DNA of 64,000 nt from Pseudomonadota bacterium (GCA_021325135.1 JAJPHT010000046.1:124001-188000), one strand, 5' to 3'; positions 1 through 10,518 are shown, numbered from the stretch's first letter. Made by a program: numbers and translations. The notes: generated by a model not told the origin, from the letters alone.

Positions 1-665
1 AGCGCGTCTACCGCGGCCTGGAGGCCAAGGCCGTGGAGACGATGCAGAAGGCGCAGAGCGACGTCGCCATCTTCGCCGCCATCCACTCCCTGCGCCACCA
101 CCTTGCCATGACGCGCGTCGCGGCCGTGAAGGAGCGCGTGCAGGAGCTTCTGGAGGCCGACGAGAGCGTCGTCGTCTACAGCCACTACCTCGACCCCCTG
201 CGCAAGCTCCAGGAGGCCTTTCCCCGGGTGGCCGCCACGCTGGACGGCTCCACGCCGCCCAAGCGCCGCCAGGAGCTGGCCAAGACGTTCGGCGCCGAAG
301 GCGGCCCGCGCGTGCTCCTCGCGCAGATGGAAGCGGGCGGCATCGGCCTCAACTTCACCGGGGGCCGCTTCGTGCTCTTCCTCCACCTGGGCTGGACGCC
401 CGCCGTCCACGCGCAGGCCATGGACCGCGTCCACCGCATCGGCCAGGACCGCCCCGTGCAAGTGGAGTTCTTCGTGACGCCCGACACCATCGACGAGCGC
501 ATGGTGAAGATCCTCCTGCGCAAGGAGGCTGACCAGAACCTGGTGCTGGCGGAGGAGAGCAACACCTTCAACCGCAGCGAGATCGCCAAGCTCCTCGCGG
601 AGGACGCGCGCGAGCGCGCCGAGCGCGAGAAGCTTGTCGCGTTCGGGGCGGAGCGCTCCTCTTAG
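1..665 (+). CDS. SNF2-family DNA helicase, C-terminal part (cut by window edge)
   Basis: The reading frame is open from base 3 and the gene starts before the window, so only the last ~220 residues are seen. They form the second RecA-like lobe of a superfamily 2 Swi2/Snf2 ATPase: the strand VVVYSHYLDPL (motif IV region), the loop MEAGGIGLNFTGG (motif V), and MDRVHRIGQDRPV (motif VI with the arginine finger), which is the classic SNF2 signature. Then comes a helical tail rich in Glu, Arg and Lys. Such enzymes translocate on double-stranded DNA and remodel protein-DNA complexes; in archaea and bacteria they occur in transcription recycling, repair and defence systems. The N-terminal lobe and any targeting domain are out of view, so the exact role cannot be given. 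Confidence 0.9.
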   Translation, partial: RVYRGLEAKAVETMQKAQSDVAIFAAIHSLRHHLAMTRVAAVKERVQELLEADESVVVYSHYLDPLRKLQEAFPRVAATLDGSTPPKRRQELAKTFGAEGGPRVLLAQMEAGGIGLNFTGGRFVLFLHLGWTPAVHAQAMDRVHRIGQDRPVQVEFFVTPDTIDERMVKILLRKEADQNLVLAEESNTFNRSEIAKLLAEDARERAEREKLVAFGAERSS

Positions 666-738
666 GGCAAGGGGGCGGGAACGAGGGGACGGCCCCCGAC
701 GAGGCACGTGCCGCCACATGGCGCCAGGTGTTGCCGGC

Positions 739-766
739 TGGCGCCAGGCGTGCACGCCTGGCGCCA
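739..766. repeat. 28-bp perfect palindrome with a further half copy upstream
   Basis: Bases 739-766 read the same on both strands: TGGCGCCAGGCGTG followed by its exact reverse complement. A related half (TGGCGCCAGGTG) sits at 719-730. The element lies between the helicase stop at 665 and the small gene at 900. It could fold as a long hairpin in RNA or bind a dimeric protein. There is no T-run, so a simple terminator is not indicated. Confidence 0.75.
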
Positions 767-899
767 CCCGGCCGTACCCGTTCCACACTTCTGTTCATCC
801 TCCCGCCCTCCACGAGGTCGTCCAACGCGCCCTCCGCGGCCCAGCGCGCCGGTCGGCAACGTCTTGCCCCCGAACGAGGGTGCCCTTCCCGGTGACCCC

Positions 900-1079
900 A
901 TGAAGATCGCCATCCTCGCCCTCGCCCTCTGCCTCGCCGCCGTCGTCGCCGCCCCCGCCGCCGTCGCGGAGGCGGGCGCCCAGGCCCCGGACTTCGTCTG
1001 CGCGGACAACCTCGCGGGCCACCTCGTCTGCTTCGTCGTCTCCGTGGCCTGCCCCGGCTGCTTCGACGTCGCGCTCTGA
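900..1079 (+). CDS. small secreted cysteine-containing protein (59 aa)
   Basis: A 59-residue ORF starting at ATG 900. Residues 1-25 form a signal peptide (MKI, then a run of Ala/Leu/Val, then AVAEAGA). The mature part is about 35 residues with four cysteines (FVCAD, LVCFV, VACPGC) and the ORF ends 3 bases before the convergent gene at 1083. No family was recognised. It fits the pattern of this genome, which encodes many short exported Cys-bearing proteins (see 59882-61397). An unrelated frame runs through the same bases, but only this one gives a convincing signal peptide. Moderate confidence because of its size. Confidence 0.5.
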   Translation: MKIAILALALCLAAVVAAPAAVAEAGAQAPDFVCADNLAGHLVCFVVSVACPGCFDVAL

Positions 1080-1082
1080 GGC

Positions 1083-2108
1083 TCAGCCCGGGAACTCCTG
1101 GCGCACCGCGGGCGCGACCTCGGTGCCCAGGATCTCCACGGCCCGCGCGACCTTGGCATAGGGCATGCCGCCCCAGTCCATCTGGAGCATGAGGCGGTCG
1201 ATGCCCAGCACCTCGCGCTCCCAGCGGATCTTCTCGATGGCCTCCTTGGCGTCGCCCGCGAACACGGCGCCGCGGGGGCCCATCTCGGCCTCGAACGCCT
1301 CGCGGGGCACGTCGCGCGGCGGGAAGCGGTTCTTCAGCCCCTTGCGCATGAGGTCCAGCCAGCGCGCGGCGTAGTCCTCCTTGGCCTGCCGCGCGTCGTC
1401 GGCCAGGAGGCCGTGGCTGGAGACGGCGAGCCGCGTCGTCCGGTGCCCCGCCTGCGCGGCGGCGCGGCGGTAGAGGCTGGCGAGGCCGGCGAAGCGCGCG
1501 GGCCCGCCCAGGATGGCGATGTTCATGGGAAGGCCCAGGCGGCCCGCCCGGATCGCGCTCTCGGGCGTGCCGCCCACGCCGATCCAGATGGGGAGCGGCC
1601 GCTCGGGGCGCGGCGAGACCTCCGCGTCGTGGAGCGCGGGCCGGTGGCGGCCCTCCCACGTGACGCGCTCGCTGCGGTTGATCTCCAGGAGGAGGTCCAA
1701 TTTCTCGGCGAAGAGGGAGTCGTAGTCGTGGAGGTCGTAGCCGAAGAGGGCGAAGCTCTCCACGAACGAGCCGCGGCCCACGAGCAGCTCCGCGCGGCCG
1801 TTTGATAGCAGGTCCAGCGTGGCGAAGTCCTCGAAGACGCGCACGGGGTCCAGCGTGTTGAGCAGGGTGGTGGCGGGAGAGAGCTTGATGCGGGTGGTGG
1901 CCTCGGCGCAGGCGGCCAGCACGACGGGGGGCGATGAGATGGCCATGTCAAGGCGGTGGTGCTCGCCCACGGCGAACACGTCGAGGCCCACCTCGTCGGC
2001 GAGCTTGGCGAAGCGCACGGTGTCGCGCAGCTTCTCCCGCGCGGTGGTGGTCTTCCCGGTGACGGGGTCGGGGAAGGTGTCGCCGAAGGTGTAGAGGCCG
2101 ATCTCCAT
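1083..2108 (-). CDS. LLM-class flavin-dependent oxidoreductase
   Basis: A 341-residue luciferase-like monooxygenase, a TIM barrel that uses reduced flavin (FMNH2 or F420H2). The start MEIGLYTFGDTFPDP, the segment VGEHHRLDMAISSPPVVLAA and the segment SNGRAELLVGRGSFVESFALFGYD are typical of this family, and the length is normal. The substrate cannot be deduced. The gene begins 4 bases after the LUD gene (2113-2706), so it is the last gene of a minus-strand series truA > phosphodiesterase > hotdog > LUD > LLM. Both neighbouring redox-type genes suggest a shared oxidative function, but this is inference. Confidence 0.88.
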   Translation of the reverse strand: MEIGLYTFGDTFPDPVTGKTTTAREKLRDTVRFAKLADEVGLDVFAVGEHHRLDMAISSPPVVLAACAEATTRIKLSPATTLLNTLDPVRVFEDFATLDLLSNGRAELLVGRGSFVESFALFGYDLHDYDSLFAEKLDLLLEINRSERVTWEGRHRPALHDAEVSPRPERPLPIWIGVGGTPESAIRAGRLGLPMNIAILGGPARFAGLASLYRRAAAQAGHRTTRLAVSSHGLLADDARQAKEDYAARWLDLMRKGLKNRFPPRDVPREAFEAEMGPRGAVFAGDAKEAIEKIRWEREVLGIDRLMLQMDWGGMPYAKVARAVEILGTEVAPAVRQEFPG

Positions 2109-2112
2109 GGGA

Positions 2113-2706
2113 TCAGAATCCCAGGGGCTCGCCCACGAGGATGACGTGCGTGCGGCCGGGGCGCGGCTCGCCTTCCAGGAGGACCCACTTGTTGGGGCGC
2201 GAGGCGTACTGCATGGGGCCGCGGTTGACGCGCTCCTGCTCCTGGGGCGCGGCCACGTCGCGGATGCGCCGCATGGCGTCGTGCAGGTCGGGGACCACCT
2301 TGTTCACGCTCGCGACGAGGATGACGCGCTCGGGGCCCGCGACGTAGCCGGCGACGCGGCTGCCGCCGAAGTCGGAGGCCACCAGCACGCCCTCCTCGGT
2401 GATGGCGCCCACGCTGCCCAGGAAGAAGGGGGCCAGCATGGCGCGCATGCGAAGCTCCTGGCGCTTCGCGGGGTCCTGCTCGGCCCACACCTTGGCGCGC
2501 AGGTAGTCCCACTCGCCGGATTTCAGCGCGTCGGTCACGCCGATCTGGTCCAGCGTGGTGCTGGAGCCCGCCATGACGGCGGCGCCGCGGGGGATGCGCT
2601 TCAGGACGGCCTCCTTGGCGGCGGCGCGGTCGGGGGCGTACTCGGCGCTGAAGTGGCGCGCTTCCAGCTGCGGGATGAGCTTCTCGGCGACCTGGGCGGG
2701 GTCCAT
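2113..2706 (-). CDS. LUD-domain protein (lactate-utilisation LutC/YkgG type)
   Basis: 197 residues starting MDPAQVAEKLIPQLEARHF. The pattern RIPRGAAVMAGSSTTLDQIGV, then FFLGSVGAITEEGVLVASDFGGSRVAGYVAGPERVILVASVNKVVPDL, is the LUD fold (DUF162) found in LutB/LutC and in stand-alone proteins. In bacteria the Lut complex oxidises lactate, but many single LUD proteins have no assigned reaction. No iron-sulfur partner (LutA/LutB) lies next to it. It is followed after 4 bases by the LLM oxidoreductase, so the two are almost certainly cotranscribed. A weak A/T-rich box at about 2731-2739 could give it a promoter of its own. Family is fairly certain, function open. Confidence 0.82.
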   Translation of the reverse strand: MDPAQVAEKLIPQLEARHFSAEYAPDRAAAKEAVLKRIPRGAAVMAGSSTTLDQIGVTDALKSGEWDYLRAKVWAEQDPAKRQELRMRAMLAPFFLGSVGAITEEGVLVASDFGGSRVAGYVAGPERVILVASVNKVVPDLHDAMRRIRDVAAPQEQERVNRGPMQYASRPNKWVLLEGEPRPGRTHVILVGEPLGF

Positions 2707-2765
2707 CGCGCGACGGTAGGGCCTGCGGCGGGAAAACGTTCCGCTTCCAAGGAGGGAAGCATCGG

Positions 2766-3242
2766 CTACGGGTCCATCTCGGCGAGGAGGTACTCCGGGA
2801 GCTTGATCCCGGCCTTCTCGGTGCGCGAGCGGCTCGCGGGGCGCCACGTGGTGCGCAGCGTGCCCTGGGGCTTGCCTTCGGGGCTCGCGGTGCGCGCTTC
2901 GATGGTGAACGGGTCGGTGGCGACGATGCGCGCGGTGGCGCGCGTCGCGTGGCCCACCCGGGGGAGGCGCTCCTGCTCGAACGCGACGGGCCCGTAGGAG
3001 GTCATGACCTTCCCGCCAAGCTCCAGCGCGGCCCAGTAGGACACCTCGTAGAGGAGCGTGAAGTGGAGGCCCGTGTGGAAGAGGCCCGGCCAGCCCACCT
3101 CGTCCTCGCGCGGCGCGTGCTCCGCCACGACGGAGTCGCCCTCGCGGGCGAAGCGCAGGCGCAGGCCGCGCGCGTGCTGCGGGCCGCAGCCGAAGCAGGG
3201 GTTCTCGCTGGGGTTCTCCAGGGGCGTCATCGGGCGGCGCAT
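2766..3242 (-). CDS. hotdog-fold thioesterase-like protein (PaaI type)
   Basis: 158 residues with the sequence NPCFGCGPQHARGLRLRF near the N-terminus, a signature of PaaI-like hotdog proteins, then GWPGLFHTGLHFTLLYEVSYWAA (the central helix in the hot dog) and strands VAFEQERLPRVG and ARIVATDPFTIEARTAS. Members hydrolyse acyl-CoA thioesters or carry out related acyl-CoA chemistry. It lies 12 bases after the phosphodiesterase gene in the truA-led operon. The catalytic residue is not clear from the sequence, so the substrate is unknown. Confidence 0.75.
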   Translation of the reverse strand: MRRPMTPLENPSENPCFGCGPQHARGLRLRFAREGDSVVAEHAPREDEVGWPGLFHTGLHFTLLYEVSYWAALELGGKVMTSYGPVAFEQERLPRVGHATRATARIVATDPFTIEARTASPEGKPQGTLRTTWRPASRSRTEKAGIKLPEYLLAEMDP

Positions 3243-3254
3243 CGCGTCGGGGGC

Positions 3255-3728
3255 CTAAGGGCTTGCCCCCATGGGTCGCGCGCCCGCCTCGTCCACGGCG
3301 AAGAAGTCGACGCGCCGCGCGGGAAGCTCCAGCAGGGCGACGCTCTTCACCTGCGCGCGGTGCAGCGCGCCGGGGTTCACCACGAGCGTCCCATCGATGG
3401 TCTCGCAGCGGCGCTTGTGCGTGTGCCCGTGGAGCGCCACGCCGACGCGGCCGATGGCGGCGCGCAGCGGGGCGGGGACGTGGCCGTGGGCGGCGAACAC
3501 CTCGACGCCCGCCAGCGTGGACTGCCACGAGTCGGGGAGCGCGTGCCCAAGGTCGTTGTTGCCGCGCACCGCCTGCACGGGGAGCCCTTCCAGGAGCGCC
3601 AGCGTCTCGGGCTCGCACACGTCGCCCAGGTGCAGCACGAGGTCCACCTGCCGCTCGCGGAAGAACGCGGCCGCGACGCGCACCAGGGGCTCGTTGTCGT
3701 GGGTGTCGCTCACGAGGCCGATCCTCAC
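3255..3728 (-). CDS. YfcE/MJ0936-type metallophosphoesterase
   Basis: 157 residues from a GTG start that overlaps the truA stop codon by four bases (GTGA at 3725-3728), a sign of translational coupling. All metal-binding motifs of small calcineurin-like phosphodiesterases are present in order: SDTHDN, LGDVCE, GNND, HGH and HGHTH. The compact length matches archaeal MJ0936-like enzymes, which hydrolyse phosphodiesters with two metal ions. Physiological substrate unknown. Confidence 0.9.
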   Translation of the reverse strand: MRIGLVSDTHDNEPLVRVAAAFFRERQVDLVLHLGDVCEPETLALLEGLPVQAVRGNNDLGHALPDSWQSTLAGVEVFAAHGHVPAPLRAAIGRVGVALHGHTHKRRCETIDGTLVVNPGALHRAQVKSVALLELPARRVDFFAVDEAGARPMGASP

Positions 3729-4504
3729 GCGTCGCCCTCCAGCATCGCGCGGGTGAGCGCAAGGGCCTGCTGCTGCGCCTCCACGCGGGCGCGCAGGCGC
3801 GAGAGGACGCGGAGGGGCGCGGGCGTCCACGAGAGGCCCTCGTATTCGACGTCCACCAGCAGGAGCCCCTCGGGGGGCGCGGTGCCCAGGTCGGCGGGCT
3901 TCGCGGCGCGCAGCGCGTCGGCGATGGCGCCGGCCTTGATCTCGCCCTCCGCCTCGCGGCGCGCGGCCTCCACCATGCGGCGCACCTGGTTCCAGAGGAA
4001 CGACTCGCCCACGACGTCCACCACCACGAGGCCCCCCTGCGCTCGGGCCGCGACGGAGAAGACGGTGCGCTCCGGGTTGACGCCGGGCTCCAGGCGGCAG
4101 AACGCGGTGAAGTCGTGCGTGCCCACGAAGGGCTGGAGCGCGGAGGCGACCGCGTCGGCGCCGGCCCGCGTGCGGAGGAAGTAGCGGTAGCGCCGGCGGC
4201 GCGCGTGACGCGGCTCGAAGGAGTCGTCCACCGGCGCGAGGGCCCACGCCCAGGCGTCCTCCATGGCGAAGGTGAGCGCGGGGAGAAGCGAGTCCTCCGG
4301 GTGCGACGTCTCCAGCGCGACGACGTTGCCCCGCGCCGAGACGCCCGCGTCGGTGCGCCCCGCCCACCGCATGGTGGCGGGCGCCGCCGGGTCCAGCGAG
4401 GCCAGGGCGCGCGCGACCTCGGAATGCACGGTGCGGACGCCGGGCTGCACCTGGCTCCCCGCGAAGCGCGCGCCGTCGTAGGCGACCTTCAGCGCGTAGC
4501 GCAC
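3725..4504 (-). CDS. truA: tRNA pseudouridine synthase A
   Basis: 259 residues. TruA converts uridines 38-40 in the tRNA anticodon arm into pseudouridine. The catalytic motif AGRTDAGVSA is present with the essential Asp at about residue 52, the N-terminus MRYALKVAYDGARFAGSQVQPGVRTV is typical, and RRRYRYFLRT and VVGESFLWNQVRRMV are conserved family segments. It is the first gene of a minus-strand operon that continues into the phosphodiesterase with a four-base overlap. A good TATA-like box lies 25 bases before the ATG, so the message is probably leaderless. Confidence 0.95.
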   Translation of the reverse strand: MRYALKVAYDGARFAGSQVQPGVRTVHSEVARALASLDPAAPATMRWAGRTDAGVSARGNVVALETSHPEDSLLPALTFAMEDAWAWALAPVDDSFEPRHARRRRYRYFLRTRAGADAVASALQPFVGTHDFTAFCRLEPGVNPERTVFSVAARAQGGLVVVDVVGESFLWNQVRRMVEAARREAEGEIKAGAIADALRAAKPADLGTAPPEGLLLVDVEYEGLSWTPAPLRVLSRLRARVEAQQQALALTRAMLEGDA

Positions 4505-4523
4505 ACGGCGCCCACGCCCTCCC

Positions 4524-4535
4524 GCAACAAATAGG
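4524..4535 (-). promoter_or_regulatory. TATA-like box for truA (possibly shared with 4560)
   Basis: The minus strand reads CTATTTGTTG here, the only AT-rich patch in the intergenic space, centred about 25 bases before the truA ATG. It also lies about 30 bases before the GTG at 4560 on the other strand, so one element may serve both directions. Confidence 0.55.
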
Positions 4536-4559
4536 AGCCTCCCCCGCCTTCCGCGCGCC

Positions 4560-5282
4560 GTGCCCCGGACCCGGACGCTGCCCCCCGTCGACGAGCTCCT
4601 CGCCGCGCTGCGCGAGGCCGGCGTGGAGGACGCTCCTCAGGACGCGCCCGACGAGGCGAGCCACCAGGGGCTCCTGGACCTGGCGCTCCACGTCGCGGAG
4701 CATCGCAAGCGCGTCTCGTTCCCCGGGTTCTCCTGGGACGACCCCGCCTTCGAGGCGGCCGACGCGAAGCTCGCCATGCGCGTCGCCTACGTGCGCCTGC
4801 CCGACGCGGCCGCCTTCGCGGACGCGCTGCGCGCGCACCTGCCCCGCGCCTCGCGCGGCCACTCGCTCCTCGCGGTGGACGCCCACGCGACGGCGCTGCG
4901 CGAGTTCGACGCCGTGCACGACCTCTACGGGCGCGTCACGCTCTTCGAGCACCGCACGCCGGTCCCCGAGCCCGCGGACCCCCGCGTGGACGCGGCGCGC
5001 GAGCGCGGCTGGGCCCGCGCCCTCAAGGAGCACAACCTCCTGCCGGGCCGCGGCCTCGTCGTCCTCGACGAGCACCAGGGGCTCTACCTGCGCGAGGAGG
5101 CCTTCCAGCGCCTCATGGGCATCCTGCTGCTCCTGCCCGACGGCCACACGACGCTCCTGTGGAACCCCTTCGTGGAGGCCGAGCGCAACGACAGCGAGAT
5201 CCAGTACTGGCTGGGCTGGGGCGAAGGGACCGGGCGCTCCTCCGAGTGGCGGGAGCTCGTGCGGTTCGAGGGCGAGGAGTAG
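4560..5282 (+). CDS. hypothetical protein (240 aa)
   Basis: A 240-residue soluble protein from a GTG start, divergent from truA. It is acidic, mainly helical at the N-terminus ([27 protein letters not shown]) and richer in strands at the C-terminus ([42 protein letters not shown]). There is no signal peptide or membrane segment. I do not recognise the family. The codon use matches the surrounding genes, so it is likely a genuine resident gene. Confidence 0.7.
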   Translation: MPRTRTLPPVDELLAALREAGVEDAPQDAPDEASHQGLLDLALHVAEHRKRVSFPGFSWDDPAFEAADAKLAMRVAYVRLPDAAAFADALRAHLPRASRGHSLLAVDAHATALREFDAVHDLYGRVTLFEHRTPVPEPADPRVDAARERGWARALKEHNLLPGRGLVVLDEHQGLYLREEAFQRLMGILLLLPDGHTTLLWNPFVEAERNDSEIQYWLGWGEGTGRSSEWRELVRFEGEE

Positions 5283-5285
5283 GCA

Positions 5286-5300
5286 CCCTTTTTTCAAGGG
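5286..5300 (+). promoter_or_regulatory. T-rich box before maeB
   Basis: A run of T flanked by CCC and AAGGG lies about 28 bases before the maeB ATG. It could be the TATA-like element of maeB, and the T-run directly after the stop at 5282 could also end the upstream transcript. Confidence 0.35.
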
Positions 5301-5323
5301 TCGCGCCTGCCGGACCCGTCCCC

Positions 5324-7590
<2,267 letters not shown>

Positions 7591-7591
<1 letters not shown>

Positions 7592-8451
7592 TGCACGTCG
7601 CCAATGGCGACGCCTTCGCCGCGCGCCTCCGCGAGGCCGGGATCGAGGGCGATGTCCTTTCCTGGGCGGACATGCTCAGCGAGGGCCCGCTGCCCCACGG
7701 CCTGCGCGGCGAGGAGGACTGGCGCCTGCGGGCCCGCCTTCTCGCCGAGGACTACCCGCTGGACGCGGACCGCTACGTGCGGGACGCCGCGGAGCGCCTG
7801 AAGCGGCTGGGCGAGGCGGCCCAGAGGGAGGAGATCGTCCTCTGGTTCGACGAGGAGCTGTTCTGCCAGGCGAACGCGTGCTATCTTCTGGACTGGCTCG
7901 CGCTGGAGGCGCCCGACGCCAAGGTGAGCCTCGTCGCGGAGCCCGGCGCCGCGCCCGTGGGCGGCCTCTCCGAGCTTCTCGCCGAGCGGGAGCTTCTCTC
8001 CCGCGAGCGCCGCACGCTGGCGCGCGCCTTCTGGAACGCCCTGGGCCACCCGGACCCCTCGGGCGTCCCGCGCCTCCTGCGCGCCGACCTCTCCGCGTGG
8101 CCGCGCCTCGCGCTGGGCCTGCGCGCGCACCTCGCCCGCTTCCCCGACGCGTCGGGCCTCGACGCCATCGAGGAGGAGCTTCTTCGCATCCTCGCCCGGG
8201 GGCCCGTGGAGCTCCCCGAGCTTTTCGCCACCTGGCAGGAGACGCCGCTGGGCCGCGCGTGCGGATTCGGCGACGCGCAGGTCGAGGTCGCGCTCCGGAG
8301 GATGGGGCCCCTGGTGGAGCGCGAGGGGAAGCGCCTCGTCGCGCGGCCCGACGCCGAGCGCCCTCCACGCGAGCGCTGGATCGGCGGGTGCCGCCTGGTG
8401 CCGGGTGCGCCCGGGTGGCGCCGGGCGGGCGACGCGCTGCGGCGCGCCTGA
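7591..8451 (+). CDS. DUF1835-domain protein
   Basis: 286 residues starting MHVANGDAFAARLREAGIEGDVLSWADMLSEGPLP, which is the typical opening of DUF1835 proteins (NGD..., then W.d.l.eGP). IVLWFDEELFCQANACYLLDWLA is a second conserved segment. The C-terminal part (ELLRILARGPVELPELFATWQETPLG) is typical of the associated winged-helix-like region. No enzymatic role is established. It starts inside the maeB stop codon (TGATG), so the two genes are translated together, and it ends directly against the convergent gene at 8452. Confidence 0.8.
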
Positions 8452-8682
8452 TCAGAGCCCCTTCGTCTCGTCCCCCAGCGCCGCGAAGAGCTGCCCCGGG
8501 TCGCGGAACTCCTTGTCGGGCAGGCGGCGGATCTCCTCCAGCGCGTCCTCGTCGGCGCCCTCCTGCCGGGCGAGGCGTTCCAGGTCCTCGCGGCGCGCCG
8601 GGAAGCGGGCCCCCTTGAGGAAGCGGGCGGCGTTCACGACGGCGGCCGCGGCGATGTCGTCCTCCAGCGTGTCGTCAGGCAT
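8452..8682 (-). CDS. DUF2795-domain protein
   Basis: 76 residues. AARFLKGARFPARREDLERLARQEGADEDALEEIRRLPDKEF is the DUF2795 pattern (a short helical domain with an FPA...R/KxxL core and an LPDxEF end). The function is not known; such proteins occur in actinobacteria and archaea and resemble DNA-associated small helical proteins. It is the last gene of the operon 10441 > 8452, 47 bases after the methyltransferase. Confidence 0.75.
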   Translation of the reverse strand: MPDDTLEDDIAAAAVVNAARFLKGARFPARREDLERLARQEGADEDALEEIRRLPDKEFRDPGQLFAALGDETKGL

Positions 8683-8729
8683 GCTGCGCGCGAGCCGCCC
8701 ACGCCGGGATGGCGCTTCTGGCCGCTTCG

Positions 8730-9710
8730 TCACGCCACCGCGGCGAGGAAGCGCTCCGCCGCCTCGTTGGGCCTCTCCACGGCGCCCCCGGTGCGCGCAT
8801 AGTGCGCCTCCAGGGCGGCGAGGACCTGCGCCGGGTCGGGCGCGTCGCGGGGCACGCGCTTCTCCAGCCCCAGGTCGGGGTTGATCTCGTAGCCCACGGC
8901 GCGGCGGCCCAGCGCGCGGGCCACCCAGAGCGTCGTGCCCGTGCCTGCGAAGGGGTCCAGCACGGTGTCGCCCAGACAGGAGAGCATGCGCACGAGCCGG
9001 TAGGGGATCTCCGGCGGGAAGGGCGCCGTGCGCGCGTCGTCCTGCGAGGCGCCGCGCACGTCCCACACCTGGGAGAACCACGCGTCGCGCTCCGCCTTGC
9101 TGAACTGGCTCGCGTAGCGCAAGGGGTCCTTGGGCGCGAAGGCGCGCGCGCCGCCCTTGCGGAAGAGGAGGATGAACTCGCAGTCCAGCGTGACGTAGGC
9201 GTTGGTGGGCAGGAAGCCGCTGCCCAGGAACGCGTTGGGCTTGTTGGTGGGCTTCTTCCACAGGATGGGCACGAGGCTCTGGAGGCCCAGCGCCTCGCAG
9301 TCGCGCGCCACCTGCGCGTGGTTCATCATGCAGCGGAAGTCGCCGCCCACCTTGCGCGTCGCGTCGCCCACGTTCACCGCGAGGATGCCGCCCGGGGCCA
9401 GCGCGCGGGCGCACTCGGCCCACACGCGGGAAAGAAGCGCGTGGCTCGCGGCGAAGCCCTCCTCGCTGGCGGTGGGGACGCCGGTCTGCTCGGCGAGCTG
9501 CGCGTCCCACATTTCGATGAGCGGATAGGGCGGCGACGTCACCACGAGGTGCACGCTCGCGTCCGGGACCTCCGCCATACGCTCGCTGGAGCGCAGCGCG
9601 ACGCGGGGGGCGAGGTCGCGCTCCTTCAGCGCGGCCAGCACGGCGTCGCGGCTCTCGCGGAGGGCATCCAGGGGGCCGTGCACGCGGGGGCGAAGCCGCG
9701 CGGGGCTCAT
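8730..9710 (-). CDS. DNA (cytosine-N4 or adenine-N6) methyltransferase, beta-type order
   Basis: 326 residues. The catalytic motif VVTSPPYPLIEMWD is at residues 56-69, and the SAM-binding motif DTVLDPFAGTGTTLWVARALGRRAVGYEIN is near residue 255, so the order catalytic then SAM marks a beta-class amino-methyltransferase. A TSPPY motif is commoner in N4-cytosine enzymes, DPPY in N6-adenine ones, so m4C is favoured but not proven. Between them, GILAVNVGDATRKVGGDFR and WKKPTNKPNAFLGSGFLPTNAYVTLDCEFILLFRK are typical of the family. No restriction endonuclease gene is next to it, so it looks like an orphan methylase. It sits in an operon after a VOC protein gene. Confidence 0.92.
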   Translation of the reverse strand: MSPARLRPRVHGPLDALRESRDAVLAALKERDLAPRVALRSSERMAEVPDASVHLVVTSPPYPLIEMWDAQLAEQTGVPTASEEGFAASHALLSRVWAECARALAPGGILAVNVGDATRKVGGDFRCMMNHAQVARDCEALGLQSLVPILWKKPTNKPNAFLGSGFLPTNAYVTLDCEFILLFRKGGARAFAPKDPLRYASQFSKAERDAWFSQVWDVRGASQDDARTAPFPPEIPYRLVRMLSCLGDTVLDPFAGTGTTLWVARALGRRAVGYEINPDLGLEKRVPRDAPDPAQVLAALEAHYARTGGAVERPNEAAERFLAAVA

Positions 9711-9751
9711 GGCCCTTTCCAGCGGGCGCGCCTGGAAATCCAGCGAGGGGA

Positions 9752-10141
9752 TCAGGAGCGGGCGCGCTCGATCAATTCCACCCAGTTGCCGTCCAGGTCG
9801 TGCACGAAGGCGATGGTGCTCCCGGAGCCCGAGAGGGAGTAGGGCTCCTTGGCGACGCGCACGCCTTCGGCCTTGAGGCGCGCGACGAGGCCGCGCACGT
9901 CCTCCACGATGAGCGCGATGTGGTCGAAGGTGGAGCCTTCGACGTAGTCCTCGGGCTTCCAGGCGCGCCAGTGGGTCAGCTCCAGCTTCATCTGGTCCTC
10001 GCCGTAGCCGACGAAGGCGATCTCGGCGTTGGTCTCCTTGATCTCGCGGCGCGAGAGGAGCTTCATGCCGAAGCTGCGCTCGTAGAAGCGGATGGCGGCG
10101 TCCATGTCGCGGACGTTGAGGCAGCAGTGGTCGAGGCGCAT
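9752..10141 (-). CDS. glyoxalase/VOC-family protein (lactoylglutathione-lyase-like)
   Basis: 129 residues: MRLDHCCLNVRDMDAAIRFYERSFGMKLLSRREI is the first beta-alpha-beta-beta-beta unit, and FDHIALIVEDVRGLVARLKAEGV...FVHDLDGNWVELIE the second. The metal-ligand positions His5, Glu (MKLELTH), His (FDHIA) and Glu (WVELIE) are all present, the glyoxalase I arrangement, so it could detoxify methylglyoxal. It is 18 bases after the membrane-protein gene at 10160 and precedes the methyltransferase gene on the same strand. Confidence 0.85.
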   Translation of the reverse strand: MRLDHCCLNVRDMDAAIRFYERSFGMKLLSRREIKETNAEIAFVGYGEDQMKLELTHWRAWKPEDYVEGSTFDHIALIVEDVRGLVARLKAEGVRVAKEPYSLSGSGSTIAFVHDLDGNWVELIERARS

Positions 10142-10159
10142 GCGCAGCCCGAGGCGGGG

Positions 10160-10441
10160 CTACTGCATGGGGGTTTCGGCCGCGCCGGCCTCTTGGGGCG
10201 CCTCGTGGTCGGCCTCGTGCTGGCGCGCGGCGGCGTCGGCCCGCGCGTGGAGCGCCTGCATGCGCTTGGTCTTCCACCAGAGCATCGTGAGGCCCGAGCC
10301 GGCCATGACGCCGCCCACGGCGAAGCCGCCCGTGACGGCGGTGCTGGCACCCACGGCGCCGGCGCCCAGCCAGGTCAGGGCCCACAGGCTGGTGAAGCCG
10401 CTGGCCGCGACGACGACGCGCTCGGAGCCGGATTCGCCCAC
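10160..10441 (-). CDS. small membrane protein
   Basis: 93 residues from a GTG start at 10441. Two hydrophobic stretches (VVVAASGFTSLWALTWLGAGAVG and AVTGGFAVGGVMAGSGLTMLWW) are followed by a charged tail rich in Ala, His and Glu. This start was preferred over an upstream in-frame one because a TATA-like box lies exactly 25 bases before it. It heads the operon that includes the glyoxalase, the methyltransferase and DUF2795 genes. No family recognised. Confidence 0.6.
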   Translation of the reverse strand: MGESGSERVVVAASGFTSLWALTWLGAGAVGASTAVTGGFAVGGVMAGSGLTMLWWKTKRMQALHARADAAARQHEADHEAPQEAGAAETPMQ

Positions 10442-10460
10442 GGGGAACCCTCTGCGGCGC

Positions 10461-10470
10461 CGGTTTAAGC
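10461..10470 (-). promoter_or_regulatory. TATA-like box of the 10441 > 8452 operon
   Basis: The minus strand reads GCTTAAACCG, centred 25 bases before the GTG at 10441. The same TTAAA core recurs before chrB and asnS. Confidence 0.6.
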
Positions 10471-10518
10471 ACGTTCCGGTCCGGCCGAAAGCCCTCGCGC
10501 CTCGGGGGCCGAGTCCCA

